NCBI RefSeq assembly: GCF_002262885.1
Contig: NZ_NKYF01000031.1
Span: 57,527-121,526 of the forward strand
Length of the DNA: 64,000 nt
Reading direction: 5' to 3'
DNA from: Pseudonocardia sp. MH-G8
GTDB lineage: Bacteria; Actinomycetota; Actinomycetes; Mycobacteriales; Pseudonocardiaceae
A program made the translations under genes and the position numbers. Position 1 is the first letter of the stretch, and each line of letters opens with the position of its first letter. The notes below the pieces were generated by a model. The model ran no database searches. It had not been told where the DNA came from and saw nothing but the letters and a program-made list of their open reading frames with translations. This document shows positions 1 to 7,838 of this stretch, in pieces.

Positions 1-132
1 CTCCGCGAGACGTTCGAACTCCCCACGGACACCCAACAACTCGTCGTCTTCCTCCCCGCGGACGAACGAGCGGCCCAGGCCGTCGACCAACTCCACCGCC
101 CGCCCCACGGCCGGCTCCGATCCATCTCATGA
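1..132 (+). CDS. C-terminal end of a regulator, probably XRE/MmyB-like (partial)
   Basis: The window opens inside a reading frame that runs 43 codons to a TGA at 130-132. The visible tail reads LRETFELPTDTQQLVVF and then an acidic/alanine helix. This resembles the C-terminal ligand-binding domain of MmyB-like XRE regulators, which typically end with a 'L..D..Q.LVVY.AEPGS....L..L' pattern. Here the usual AEPGS is replaced by LPADER. The HTH half lies outside the window, so the family call rests on this short tail only. Confidence 0.45.
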   Translation, partial: LRETFELPTDTQQLVVFLPADERAAQAVDQLHRPPHGRLRSIS

Positions 133-165
133 CTGAACCCGGTTGCCAGCCCTTGATGCCCCGCC

Positions 166-396
166 TCAGTGCGAGCGCAGCTGCACCCGCGGCATGAGGA
201 ACGGGTCTTCGGACCACTCCCGGACGAGACGTGGGTCCACTCCGGTGACCGAGGCCTCCAGTAGGTCGGCGCGGGCGGCCCCGAACCGGGCGGCGACCAC
301 CGCGGAGGCGAGCGCGTCGGGACCACACCCGAAGGCGTCGGTTGGCGCGCACTTGACCTCGACCCGACTCGAGATTCTACCGTCCTGATCGTCCAC
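166..396 (-). CDS. hypothetical protein, possibly a gene remnant
   Basis: An open frame of about 76 codons from a GTG at 396 (or a TTG at 429) ends at 166. The protein has normal composition (VEVKCAPTDAFGCGPDALA, then an alanine-rich helix and DPRLVREWSEDPF), whereas the opposite strand reads as arginine/serine-rich noise, so the minus strand is the better candidate. No family is recognised. It lies head to head with the monooxygenase-like gene at 429 and has no clear ribosome binding site, so it may be a fragment of a decayed gene. Confidence 0.3.
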   Translation of the reverse strand: MDDQDGRISSRVEVKCAPTDAFGCGPDALASAVVAARFGAARADLLEASVTGVDPRLVREWSEDPFLMPRVQLRSH

Positions 397-428
397 CGCG
401 GAGCCGTCACGACGCCGAGGAGCAGGCA

Positions 429-701
429 ATGATCGTCACCATCGCCAGGGTCGTCGAACCGGATCGGTTCCTGGAGGTCTTCGAGACCGTCGGCGCGCAG
501 AAGCGGCGGCAGCACGGCTGCCGGGGCGCCCGGGTCTACTTCGATCCCGACGACGCGCACCGGGCGTGGTCCGTCTTCGACTGGGACGCGCAGGACTACG
601 AGGGGTTCCTCGCGGACCCCGAGATCCCGGCCATCGCACGGGAGCTCGGGCTCCTGGCACCGCCCGTACACGCCGTCGCCGCAGCCGAGCTCGACGCCTG
701 A
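429..701 (+). CDS. small ABM-like (dimeric alpha/beta barrel) protein
   Basis: A 90-residue protein beginning MIVTIARVVEPDRFLEVFET, with the one-domain pattern of antibiotic-biosynthesis-monooxygenase (ABM) and related dimeric alpha/beta barrel proteins: an N-terminal strand, a helix, a central strand ending ARVYFDPDDAH, a strand with WSVFDWD, and a helix with FLADPEI. Such proteins act on small aromatic or quinone substrates or merely bind them. GAGGAG at 417-422 sits a good distance before the ATG at 429. The gene stands alone, so no pathway can be assigned. Confidence 0.6.
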   Translation: MIVTIARVVEPDRFLEVFETVGAQKRRQHGCRGARVYFDPDDAHRAWSVFDWDAQDYEGFLADPEIPAIARELGLLAPPVHAVAAAELDA

Positions 702-842
702 CACACGTCGCCGCATTCACCGGCGCGGACGGGCAGGAGCCCGATCGAGACGCTCACCCCGTCCGGAACGGGCGCCTGGCGCCCGGTTGCCGCTGCAGGC
801 GAGCTGCACTGCACGCGTCGTCGACGATCTGCACGATCCCTC

Positions 843-1493
843 TCAGCGATCGGGGCTCGGTGCGAGGTGGGCCAGGCACGCGGCGGGCTCGGCGAAGGGT
901 TCCAGGGCGGTGACCGTGACCGGTGCGCCGAGCTCGGTCAGCGCGCCCTGCATCAGACCCAGGTGCAGCGGGCACACGAGGTCACGGTGCGGTTCGGCGA
1001 GCTCGAGGAACGGGCAGTGCCGCAACCGGACCCGGTCCGGGAGGCCGCCGTCGCCGGCGACGGGTTCGGGCGCGAAGTCCAGGTCGTCGAGCATCGTCGT
1101 CAGCCGTTCGACCGCTTCGCCACTCGTGATCTCGCGGAACGGCGCGGGCCGCGGGACAAGATGCGCACCCCACGTCCGACCTGCAGCGGCTGCGGTGTCG
1201 GCCGCGTCGTCGCTCGTGGCGGACAGGTGGCCGAGCAGGATCTCGGCCAACATGCGGTAGCGGCGCGCGCCGCCGCGCGCCAGTCCCGGCCGCGCCCGGT
1301 AGCCGACTCGTGGCCGTCCCCGCCCAGAAGGAGCGTCCGACGCCCGCTCGACGATGCCCTCCCCCACCAAGGCTTCGAGGTGGAAGCGGGCGGTGTTGGC
1401 GTGGATACCGAGGTGGTCGGCGGTCTCGGACACGCTCACCGGCGCCGCAGCCCGATGGATCATGTCGAGCACCTGCTGGCGACGCTCACTCAT
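843..1493 (-). CDS. HTH regulator with three conserved cysteines (putative Fe-S sensor)
   Basis: 216 residues from the ATG at 1493. Residues 1-60 form an ArsR/DeoR-like winged helix (VSETADHLGI, HANTARFHLEALV). The C-terminal half carries RHCPFLEL (C160), VCPLHLGLMQG (C174) and C206, spacing C-x13-C-x31-C. This arrangement recalls SufR-type regulators that bind an Fe-S cluster through C-terminal cysteines; cluster binding here is inference. It is divergent from the hemerythrin-DUF2249 gene at 1652 across a short AT-rich region with an inverted repeat at 1563-1587. A paralogue with the same cysteine spacing lies at 62392-63066, also divergent from a DUF2249 gene. A longer frame to 1562 exists, but the HTH begins just after MSERRQQ, favouring 1493. 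Confidence 0.85.
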   Translation of the reverse strand: MSERRQQVLDMIHRAAAPVSVSETADHLGIHANTARFHLEALVGEGIVERASDAPSGRGRPRVGYRARPGLARGGARRYRMLAEILLGHLSATSDDAADTAAAAGRTWGAHLVPRPAPFREITSGEAVERLTTMLDDLDFAPEPVAGDGGLPDRVRLRHCPFLELAEPHRDLVCPLHLGLMQGALTELGAPVTVTALEPFAEPAACLAHLAPSPDR

Positions 1494-1562
1494 CGTCCTG
1501 ACCTTCCATCGGCTGCGGCGGGAGCCCGGCCACCAGTGAGGTGTCGGCGGGGCACGGCACAT

Positions 1563-1587
1563 TTAACACAATAAACCCTTGTGAAAA
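1563..1587. promoter_or_regulatory. candidate operator of the cysteine-bearing HTH regulator
   Basis: Inverted repeat TTAACACAA (1563-1571), seven-base spacer, TTGTGAAAA (1579-1587); the inner CACAA/TTGTG arms match perfectly. It lies in an AT-rich island between two divergent genes in otherwise very GC-rich DNA. A very similar repeat occurs at 62359-62382 beside the paralogous regulator, which is why I call it an operator rather than chance. Confidence 0.6.
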
Positions 1588-1651
1588 TAAGGTAAACCTG
1601 CTGGACTCCGGATGGCACCGGCAGGTGCCGCGGTAGGCAGGAGGACACGTC

Positions 1652-2389
1652 GTGACGTTGCAGGTCCACATCCAGGACACTCCCACCGACCCCGCCCGAC
1701 AGGCGCAGCACATGCTGCGCGACCGCGGTGACGAGCTGCTCGCCGAGCTCGCCGCGAAGGTCGCCCTGGCCACTGAACTGCAGCTCCGCCTCGCCGACCG
1801 GGAGGATGCGCGGGAGACGCTGACCGACTTCTGCGTCCAGCACGTCGTCCGCCACCTGGTGGCGACAGATCGGGTGCTCTACTCGGTCGCAGCCAGGGCG
1901 GCAGAGACTCGGCTGCTGGTCCGCGCACTGAGGGCCCAGCACGACCTCGCAGCCGAGCGGATCACCGATCTGAAGCGCGCGGACAGTTCCGCTGATGTCG
2001 CCGCCTCTGCGCACGCACTCGTCGGCCTGCTCGAGGTCTGCGTCCACGTCGAGCAGAAGGTGCTGATCCCCGCACTGGCCACCCTCCCGGGTGTGGATCT
2101 TCCCATGCTGGTCGAGGACCTCGGCATCCTGCTCGCCGGCGGCATCCTCGACATTCCGGCGAAGGTGGACGTCCGCGATGTCCCGCACGGCCGCCGACAC
2201 CCGCGCATCTTCGGCATCTACGCCCGGCTGGCACCCGGGGAATCCTTCGTACTGGTCAACAACCACGACCCGAAACCGCTGCGACGCGAGTTCCAGGCCA
2301 CCTACCCCGACCAGTTCGGGTGGGACTACCTCGAGGCGGGCCCGGACCAGTGGCAGGTGCGAATCGAGCGGCTGCCGGTGCAGGCGTGA
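1652..2389 (+). CDS. hemerythrin-like / DUF2249 two-domain protein
   Basis: 245 residues. The first ~150 are an all-helical HHE-like region with histidines in VQHVVRHL and VCVHVEQKVLIPAL, as in hemerythrin-type di-iron four-helix bundles. Residues ~165-245 are a DUF2249 domain (VDVRDVPHGRRHPRIFGIYARL, FVLVNNHDPKPL, WDYLEAGPDQWQVRI). Both families turn up in nitric oxide and oxygen response gene sets; the actual ligand here is unknown. The start follows AGGAGG (about 1638-1643). Only 7 bp separate its stop from the start of ctaD, so the two are probably cotranscribed under the divergent regulator. Confidence 0.8.
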   Translation: MTLQVHIQDTPTDPARQAQHMLRDRGDELLAELAAKVALATELQLRLADREDARETLTDFCVQHVVRHLVATDRVLYSVAARAAETRLLVRALRAQHDLAAERITDLKRADSSADVAASAHALVGLLEVCVHVEQKVLIPALATLPGVDLPMLVEDLGILLAGGILDIPAKVDVRDVPHGRRHPRIFGIYARLAPGESFVLVNNHDPKPLRREFQATYPDQFGWDYLEAGPDQWQVRIERLPVQA

Positions 2390-2396
2390 CACTGCG

Positions 2397-4154
2397 ATGA
2401 CCGACCTCCGACGTCCCGAGCCGATCGCTGTCCACCCCTATCCCGTCCGGCGAGTGCCGAGGGGATCGACATTCCTGCGGATGCTGCGGACCACCGACCC
2501 CAAGGACATCGCGATCCTGTACATGGTCACGTCGTTCGGCTTCTTCCTCGCCGGCGGCGCGATGGCGCTGCTCATGCGCGGCGAGCTGGCAGTGCCGGGG
2601 CAGCAGTTCCTGTCCAGCGAGCAGTACAACCAGCTGTTCACCATGCACGGCACGATCATGCTGCTGCTCTACGCCACGCCGATCCTGTTCGCCTTCGCCA
2701 ACTACATCGTGCCGCTGCAGATCGGCGCCCCCGACGTCGCGTTCCCCCGGCTCAACGCGTTCTCGTACTGGCTGTTCCTGTTCGGCGGGCTCATCGTCCT
2801 GTCCGGCTTCCTGACCCCGGGCGGTGCGCCCGACTTCGGCTGGTTCGCCTACACCGCGCTGTCCGACGCGGCCCACTCCCCCGGCGCCGGCGCAGACCTG
2901 TGGATCACGGGTCTCATCGTCGCCGGACTGGGAACGATCCTGGGTGCCGTCAACTTCATCACGACGATCGTCTGCATGCGCGCCCCCGGCATGACGATGT
3001 TCCGGATGCCGATCTTCACCTGGAACATCTTCGTGACCTCGATCCTCATCCTGCTCGCGTTCCCGGTCCTCACTGCGGCGCTGTTCGGTTTGCTGGCTGA
3101 CCGCCACCTCGGTGCTCACGTGTTCGACCCGGCCAACGGCGGTGTGGTCCTCTGGCAACACATGTTCTGGTTCTTCGGCCACCCCGAGGTCTACATCGTG
3201 GCGCTGCCGTTCTTCGGGATCGTCACCGAGGTCTTCCCGGTGTTCGCTCGAAAGCCGCTGTTCGGCTACAAGGGCATGATCTTCGCAACAGTGACGATCG
3301 CGATGCTGTCGGCCGCGGTGTGGGCCCACCACATGTTCGCCACCGGCGCAGTGTTGCTGGCGTTCTTCTCCCTCACCAGCTTCCTGATCGCCGTCCCAAC
3401 CGGGATCAAGTTCGTGAACTGGATCGGAACCATGTGGCGGGGGAAGCTGACGTTCGAGACTCCGATGTTGTTCGCGGTCGGCTTCGCCGTCACCTTCCTG
3501 TTCGGCGGGATGACCGGCGTACTGCTGGCATCGCCACCACTGGACTTCCACGTCTCGGACACCTACTTCGTGGTGGCCCACTTCCACTACGTGCTGTTCG
3601 GCACGATCGTGTTCGCCACCTACGCCGGCATCTACTTCTGGTTCCCCAAGATGACCGGGCGGTTCCTGGACGAGACGCTGGGCAAGGTCCACTTCTGGCT
3701 CACGTTCATCGGCTTCCACCTGACGTTCCTGGTGCAGCACTGGCTGGGCAACGAGGGCTTCCCGCGCCGCTACGCCGACTACCTGCCGATCGACGGCTTC
3801 ACCACGTTGAACGCGATCTCCTCGATCGGCGCGTTCGTGCTGGGCGCGTCCACGCTGCCGTTCATCTGGAACGTGTTCCGCAGCTACCGCTACGGGCGTG
3901 TCGTCACCGCGGACGACCCGTGGGGCTTCGGCAACTCGCTGGAGTGGGCCACCTCGTGCCCGCCGCCGCGGCACAACTTCACCGAACTGCCCCGCATCCG
4001 CTCGGAGCGTCCGGCGTTCGAACTGCACTACCCGCACCTCGTCGAACGAGCTCGCGCACAGGCCCACGTCGGGCGCCGGCCTTCGCACGGTGAGGTGGCT
4101 GCCCGCGGGGTCGGCAATACGGAGAGGCCCAGCCGCGACCCCCGGTCTCGCTAA
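2397..4154 (+). CDS. ctaD: cytochrome c oxidase subunit I (aa3 type)
   Basis: 585 residues with 12 membrane segments. The heme-copper signature is complete: MHGTIM (heme a ligand), WFFGHPEVYI (CuB His and the cross-linked Tyr), WAHHMF (CuB His pair), VVAHFHYVLFG (heme a3/a ligands). This is the catalytic subunit of the terminal oxidase that reduces O2 to water and pumps protons. It follows the hemerythrin-DUF2249 gene by 7 bp, and no other ctaC/ctaE or qcr gene is nearby, so it is an isolated copy that would need subunits encoded elsewhere. Its stop overlaps the stop of the convergent TetR gene by 3 bp. Confidence 0.95.
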   Translation: MTDLRRPEPIAVHPYPVRRVPRGSTFLRMLRTTDPKDIAILYMVTSFGFFLAGGAMALLMRGELAVPGQQFLSSEQYNQLFTMHGTIMLLLYATPILFAFANYIVPLQIGAPDVAFPRLNAFSYWLFLFGGLIVLSGFLTPGGAPDFGWFAYTALSDAAHSPGAGADLWITGLIVAGLGTILGAVNFITTIVCMRAPGMTMFRMPIFTWNIFVTSILILLAFPVLTAALFGLLADRHLGAHVFDPANGGVVLWQHMFWFFGHPEVYIVALPFFGIVTEVFPVFARKPLFGYKGMIFATVTIAMLSAAVWAHHMFATGAVLLAFFSLTSFLIAVPTGIKFVNWIGTMWRGKLTFETPMLFAVGFAVTFLFGGMTGVLLASPPLDFHVSDTYFVVAHFHYVLFGTIVFATYAGIYFWFPKMTGRFLDETLGKVHFWLTFIGFHLTFLVQHWLGNEGFPRRYADYLPIDGFTTLNAISSIGAFVLGASTLPFIWNVFRSYRYGRVVTADDPWGFGNSLEWATSCPPPRHNFTELPRIRSERPAFELHYPHLVERARAQAHVGRRPSHGEVAARGVGNTERPSRDPRSR

Positions 4155-4783
4155 TGGCCGGCCCCCGGCTCCTCGCCGAGCGGCGGCCAGCCGCGTTCGA
4201 CCGAGGCGCGGCAGCGGTCTGGTCGGTCGCCCGCGCCGATGAACAGCGCGGTCAGCATCGAGGCGCCGCCGTCGAGCGTCCGGCGCGGCAAGGGTCCGGT
4301 CGCGACCAGCGACGCCAGGCCGTGGCCGGTGACCCAGCTCTGGGTCGCCAGCTCCAGGGGGTCGGTGCCGCGCCGGAAGCGACCGTCGTCCCGGCCCCGG
4401 CGGGCGGCCTGGACCAGGTACTCCAGGGTGGCGTCCGCGGCGGTGAGGTCCTCGAGTTCGACGGAGGCGTCGAACATGACCCGGTACAGGTCGGGATGGT
4501 CCAGGGCGTTGCCGAGGTAGGCCGCGACCAGAGCGGTCAGGTCCCGGACCGCGTCGTCGGTCGTCGCCAGCGCCGCGAACCTCGCCGCCAGGCGGGTGAA
4601 GCCCTCCTGCCGCAGCGCCATCCACAGGCCGTCCATGCCTCCGAAGTGGGTGTAGACGGCCATCGTCGACACGCCGGTCCCGGCGACCAGCGAACGCAGG
4701 GTGAGGGGTTCGCGGTCGCGGAGCATGCGCGCGGCGCGCTCGACGAGCAGGGTGCGCACCGCCGGGTCCCTGGTTCTCGCCAT
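4151..4783 (-). CDS. TetR/AcrR family transcriptional regulator
   Basis: 210 residues from the ATG at 4783 (a second in-frame ATG lies at 4798). The N-terminal HTH reads LTLRSLVAGTGVSTMAVYTHFGG, the TetR pattern with the usual Y.HF end of the recognition helix; the all-helical C-terminal part fits a TetR_C ligand domain. It is divergent from the RidA-family gene at 4824, with only 40 bp between starts, so it very likely controls that gene and itself. Confidence 0.88.
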   Translation of the reverse strand: MARTRDPAVRTLLVERAARMLRDREPLTLRSLVAGTGVSTMAVYTHFGGMDGLWMALRQEGFTRLAARFAALATTDDAVRDLTALVAAYLGNALDHPDLYRVMFDASVELEDLTAADATLEYLVQAARRGRDDGRFRRGTDPLELATQSWVTGHGLASLVATGPLPRRTLDGGASMLTALFIGAGDRPDRCRASVERGWPPLGEEPGAGH

Positions 4784-4792
4784 GCCGCGACG

Positions 4793-4826
4793 ATACATAA
4801 CATTGCTCTGCTATACATGGAACATG
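4793..4826. promoter_or_regulatory. AT-rich divergent promoter/operator region of tetR and ridA-like gene
   Basis: Between the two divergent starts there is a direct repeat of ATACAT plus AACAT (ATACATAACAT, then ATACATGGAACAT), an unusually AT-rich stretch. The second copy overlaps the ATG of the RidA-like gene, which has no clear Shine-Dalgarno and may be leaderless. The obvious candidate ligand is the adjacent TetR protein. Confidence 0.4.
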
Positions 4827-5240
4827 CCCATCAACTTGGTCAACCCCGCCGGACTGCCCCAGGTCGACCTCTACCGGCAGGTGTCGGTCGCCACCGGATC
4901 GCGGCTCGTGTTCATCGCCGGCCAGGTCGCCCTTGACGCCGAGGGCCGCAAGGTCGGCGAGGGCGACTTCGCCGCCCAGGTCGAGCAGTGCTACCTCAAC
5001 ATCGGCGTCGCGCTGGCCGAGGTCGGCGCCACCTTCGACGACGTGGCGAAGCTGACCGTCTACCTCGTCGACTGGACGCCGGACAAGATGCCGCTGTTCG
5101 CCGAGGGGGTCGGCCGGGCCGCGGCGAAGCTGGGCGTCACGCCGGCCGCGCCACTGACCGGGATCGGGGTCGCGGCGCTCGCCGAGCCCGGCCTGCTGGT
5201 CGAGGTCGAGGCCACGGCGGTCGTCGGCGGAGCCGCCTGA
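4824..5240 (+). CDS. RidA/YjgF family protein lacking the catalytic arginine
   Basis: 138 residues with the Rid fold (LVFIAGQVALDAEG, QVEQCYLNIGVALAEVGATFDDVAKLTVYLVD, GLLVEVEATAV). True RidA imine deaminases carry an Arg in a 'VARLP' motif before the last strand; here the aligned positions read VAALA, with Ala118 in place of Arg. The protein therefore probably belongs to a Rid subfamily with another small-molecule role rather than enamine/imine hydrolysis. Divergent TetR regulator upstream. Confidence 0.88.
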   Translation: MPINLVNPAGLPQVDLYRQVSVATGSRLVFIAGQVALDAEGRKVGEGDFAAQVEQCYLNIGVALAEVGATFDDVAKLTVYLVDWTPDKMPLFAEGVGRAAAKLGVTPAAPLTGIGVAALAEPGLLVEVEATAVVGGAA

Positions 5241-5254
5241 TCACGGGGCGGTGC

Positions 5255-5319
5255 GCGACGAGCGAGACACCAGCGGGGTTCGATCACGGGTGACACCCCG
5301 CTCACGTCTCGCTCGTCGC
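5255..5319. terminator. long two-tier hairpin after ridA-like gene
   Basis: Outer arms GCGACGAGCGAGAC (5255-5268) and GTCTCGCTCGTCGC (5306-5319) are a perfect 14-bp inverted repeat; inside, AGCGGGG (5272-5278) pairs with CCCCGCT (5296-5302). It begins 15 bp after the RidA-like stop and ends just before the stop of the small minus-strand ORF, so it could terminate both. Confidence 0.55.
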
Positions 5320-5323
5320 GAGG

Positions 5324-5440
5324 TCAGTCGCGTGTCGCCCGCGCCGCCACCGGTACCCGAGCGTGGCGCTTGAGGATCGCCACGGCGGCGTCCACGACGG
5401 CCAAGGCGATGATGGGGGCGACGATCAAGGCGTGCGGCAT
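5324..5440 (-). CDS. possible 38-residue single-pass membrane protein
   Basis: A short frame from ATG 5440 to TGA 5324 encodes MPHALIVAPIIALAVVDAAV followed by AILKRHARVPVAARATRD: one hydrophobic helix and a basic tail, the usual layout of small membrane proteins. AAAGGG lies about 10 nt before the ATG. It ends against the long hairpin at 5255-5319. There is no family match and it may be spurious; composition and the ribosome site are the only support. Confidence 0.35.
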   Translation of the reverse strand: MPHALIVAPIIALAVVDAAVAILKRHARVPVAARATRD

Positions 5441-5635
5441 CGAGTGGCCCTTTCGGCGGGGAGCGTGGTGGCCGCCCGGCACGGTAGGCGAACCGGGTGT
5501 CACCCGCTCGGGTGGCCCTCCCGCCGCACACCGACTTCACGCCGTTCCCACCTCGAGGCACCTGTCACCGCGCCCCGGCGACCCGTCGTCGCGGCTGGCG
5601 GGCGGGTCCGGGCGGCGACGGGCATGGTCGGGGCC

Positions 5636-5860
5636 ATGCGCCTTCAGCACGACGTCACCCCGAGCATGAACCTCCAGGTCGAGCTCGCGCTGCCGCGCGA
5701 GGGTCGCGAGGACGGCGAGACGCTCGTCGTCGTCCTGCCGACCGGTGGCGACGGCGACCCCGCCGCGATGGCCCACCGCTGGTCGTTCACCGTGGACGAG
5801 GCCGAGCAGCTCGGCACCGTCCTGCTCGACGCCGCCCAGAAGGCGCGTGACATGGGCTGA
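5636..5860 (+). CDS. small hypothetical protein
   Basis: 74 residues from ATG 5636 (an in-frame ATG 12 bp upstream is possible). The sequence MRLQHDVTPSMNLQVELALP, then acidic loops, a strand (GETLVVVLPTGG) and a helix (VDEAEQLGTVLLDAAQKARD), suggests a compact alpha/beta protein. I do not recognise the family. It stands alone upstream of the phosphatase gene, on the same strand, 142 bp away. Confidence 0.55.
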   Translation: MRLQHDVTPSMNLQVELALPREGREDGETLVVVLPTGGDGDPAAMAHRWSFTVDEAEQLGTVLLDAAQKARDMG

Positions 5861-6002
5861 CGGCACCCGCGCGCTCCTCCTCACGCGGTTGCGCCGGGCC
5901 ACCACTCGCGTTCACCCGGAAGAGATCGTTGCGCCATGTCGGCTCCCTAGGGTCGCCGCGGACGCCGCCACCCCGCGGCTGCGTCCCCTCCGGAGGCCCG
6001 TA

Positions 6003-7835
6003 GTGCACACGCCCGTCACCCCGCCCCTCTCCGTGCTCGCGCAACGGCGCCTGTCGCGGCGGAACGTGCTGGCAGGCGGGCTCGCCACCGCCGCAGCGAC
6101 GTTCTTCGGTGCCGCCTGCGCACCCGGTGACGGTGGACCGGCGGTCCCTGCGGCGCTGCTCGGGTTCCCGGCAGTCGCCCCGAGCGTGGCCGACGAGGTC
6201 GTGCTGCCGCCCGGCTACCGCTACCAGGTGCTGTTCGCCTGGGGCGACCCGATCGTCCCGTCCGGCCCGGCGTTCCGCGAGGACGCCGGCAACAGCGCCG
6301 CCGAGCAGTCCCTGCAGGCGGGCGACCACCACGACGGCATGTGGTTCTTCCCGCTGGAGGGCAGGCGGGCCGGGCTGCTGTGCGTCAACCACGAGGCGAC
6401 CACCGAGGACCTGCTGCACGCCGACGGGCGCGCCGCGTGGACTCCGGAGAAGACCGCGAAGTCGCAGGCCGCACACGGCGTCTCGGTGATCGAGGTGGAG
6501 CAGGACGGCGAGGGCCGGTGGCACGTCGTCGAGTCCGGCCACGCCCGGCGGATCACGATGACGACCCCCGCCGAGATCACCGGGCCGGTGGCGGGGCACC
6601 CGCTGCTGCGCACCGGCGCCGATCCCGAGGGCGTCCGGGTGCTGGGAACGCTGAACAACTGCGCCAGCGGTCCGACACCGTGGGACACCTACCTCACCTG
6701 CGAGGAGACCTTCAACAAGTACTTCTACTACGGCGAGCAGCCGCCACCCGCCGGTTCGGCGCAGGAGCGCTACGGGGTCGGCTCGGAGGACTCCTACCCC
6801 TGGTACACGACCGACGCCCGGTTCGACATGCGGGCCGAGCCGAACGAGTACCACCGGTTCGGCTGGGTCGTCGAGATCGACCCGTTCGACGCCGCCGCCG
6901 CCCCGAAGAAGCGCACCGCGCTGGGACGGATGGAACACGAGAACGCCGTGGTCGTGCCCGGCGGGCGCGGTGAGGCCGTGGTCTACATGGGCGACGACAC
7001 CCAGTTCGAGCACTTCTACAAGTTCGTGGGCGCCGAGCCGATCGAGAGCGCCCTCGCGGCCGGGCGCAGCCCGCTCGACGAGGGCACGCTGCACGTCGCC
7101 CGGCTCGAGGAGGACGGCTCCGGCCGGTGGCTGCCGCTGGTGCACGGGCAGCCGGGCCTCACGGCGGCGGACGGTTTCGCCGACCAGGCCGATGTGCTGG
7201 TCCGCACGCGGATGGCGGCGGCCGCCGTGGGTGCCACGCCGATGGATCGTCCCGAGTGGTGCACCGTGCAGCCCGGCACCGGCGCGGTGTTCTTCACCTG
7301 CACGAACAACACCGCCCGCACGGAGTCGGTGGACGCGGCGAACCCGCGGCTGGACAACCGCTTCGGCCACATCATCAAGATCGACGAGGGCGGCGACCCC
7401 AGCGCGACGAGCTTCACCTGGGACGTCTTCCTGCTGGCAGGCGACACCGCGAGCGGCGCCACCGTGCCCGCCGATCAGGCGTTCGGCTCCCCCGACGGGC
7501 TGTGGTTCGACCGCGAGGGCCGGCTGTGGATCCAGACCGACGGGACCCAGCCGACCGTCAACGGCGCCGAACAGAACAACCAGATGCTCACCGCGGACAC
7601 CGCCACCGGCGACATCCGGAGATTCCTCGTCGGTCCCCCGCGCTCCGAGATCACCGGCATCACCGCCGACCCGGACGGCCGGTCGCTGTTCGTCAACATC
7701 CAGCACCCCGGCGACTCGGGCACGCCTGAGGACCCCCGCGCGGGCTCGAACTGGCCCGACTTCAGCGCCACCGGCCGCCCGCGCTCGGCGACGATCGTGA
7801 TCACCCGCGAGGACGGGGGCGTGGTGGGCGGCTGA
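6003..7835 (+). CDS. PhoX-family (DUF839) secreted phosphatase, Tat lipoprotein
   Basis: 610 residues from the GTG at 6003, chosen because GGAGG lies at 5992-5996. The N-terminus has a twin-arginine motif (LSRRNVLAGG) and then a lipobox-like FGAAC, so export by Tat and lipid anchoring are likely. The body is a beta-propeller-type DUF839 protein: LCVNHE, GTLNNCASGPTPWDTYLTCEE, VVYMGDD, FTCTNN, FGSPDGLWFD, RSEITGITADPDGRSLFVN. PhoX enzymes hydrolyse phosphate monoesters using Fe/Ca cofactors, commonly for phosphate scavenging. No Pho box was recognised upstream. Confidence 0.88.
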   Translation: MHTPVTPPLSVLAQRRLSRRNVLAGGLATAAATFFGAACAPGDGGPAVPAALLGFPAVAPSVADEVVLPPGYRYQVLFAWGDPIVPSGPAFREDAGNSAAEQSLQAGDHHDGMWFFPLEGRRAGLLCVNHEATTEDLLHADGRAAWTPEKTAKSQAAHGVSVIEVEQDGEGRWHVVESGHARRITMTTPAEITGPVAGHPLLRTGADPEGVRVLGTLNNCASGPTPWDTYLTCEETFNKYFYYGEQPPPAGSAQERYGVGSEDSYPWYTTDARFDMRAEPNEYHRFGWVVEIDPFDAAAAPKKRTALGRMEHENAVVVPGGRGEAVVYMGDDTQFEHFYKFVGAEPIESALAAGRSPLDEGTLHVARLEEDGSGRWLPLVHGQPGLTAADGFADQADVLVRTRMAAAAVGATPMDRPEWCTVQPGTGAVFFTCTNNTARTESVDAANPRLDNRFGHIIKIDEGGDPSATSFTWDVFLLAGDTASGATVPADQAFGSPDGLWFDREGRLWIQTDGTQPTVNGAEQNNQMLTADTATGDIRRFLVGPPRSEITGITADPDGRSLFVNIQHPGDSGTPEDPRAGSNWPDFSATGRPRSATIVITREDGGVVGG

Positions 7836-7838
7836 GCC

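Noticed and set aside
143..388. An 81-codon plus-strand frame
   Set aside because: Ser/Arg/Thr-rich shadow composition; the opposite strand is more protein-like.
5241..5561. A 106-codon minus-strand frame
   Set aside because: Arg/Pro/Gly-rich, crosses the long hairpin, and overlaps a more protein-like short frame at 5324-5440.
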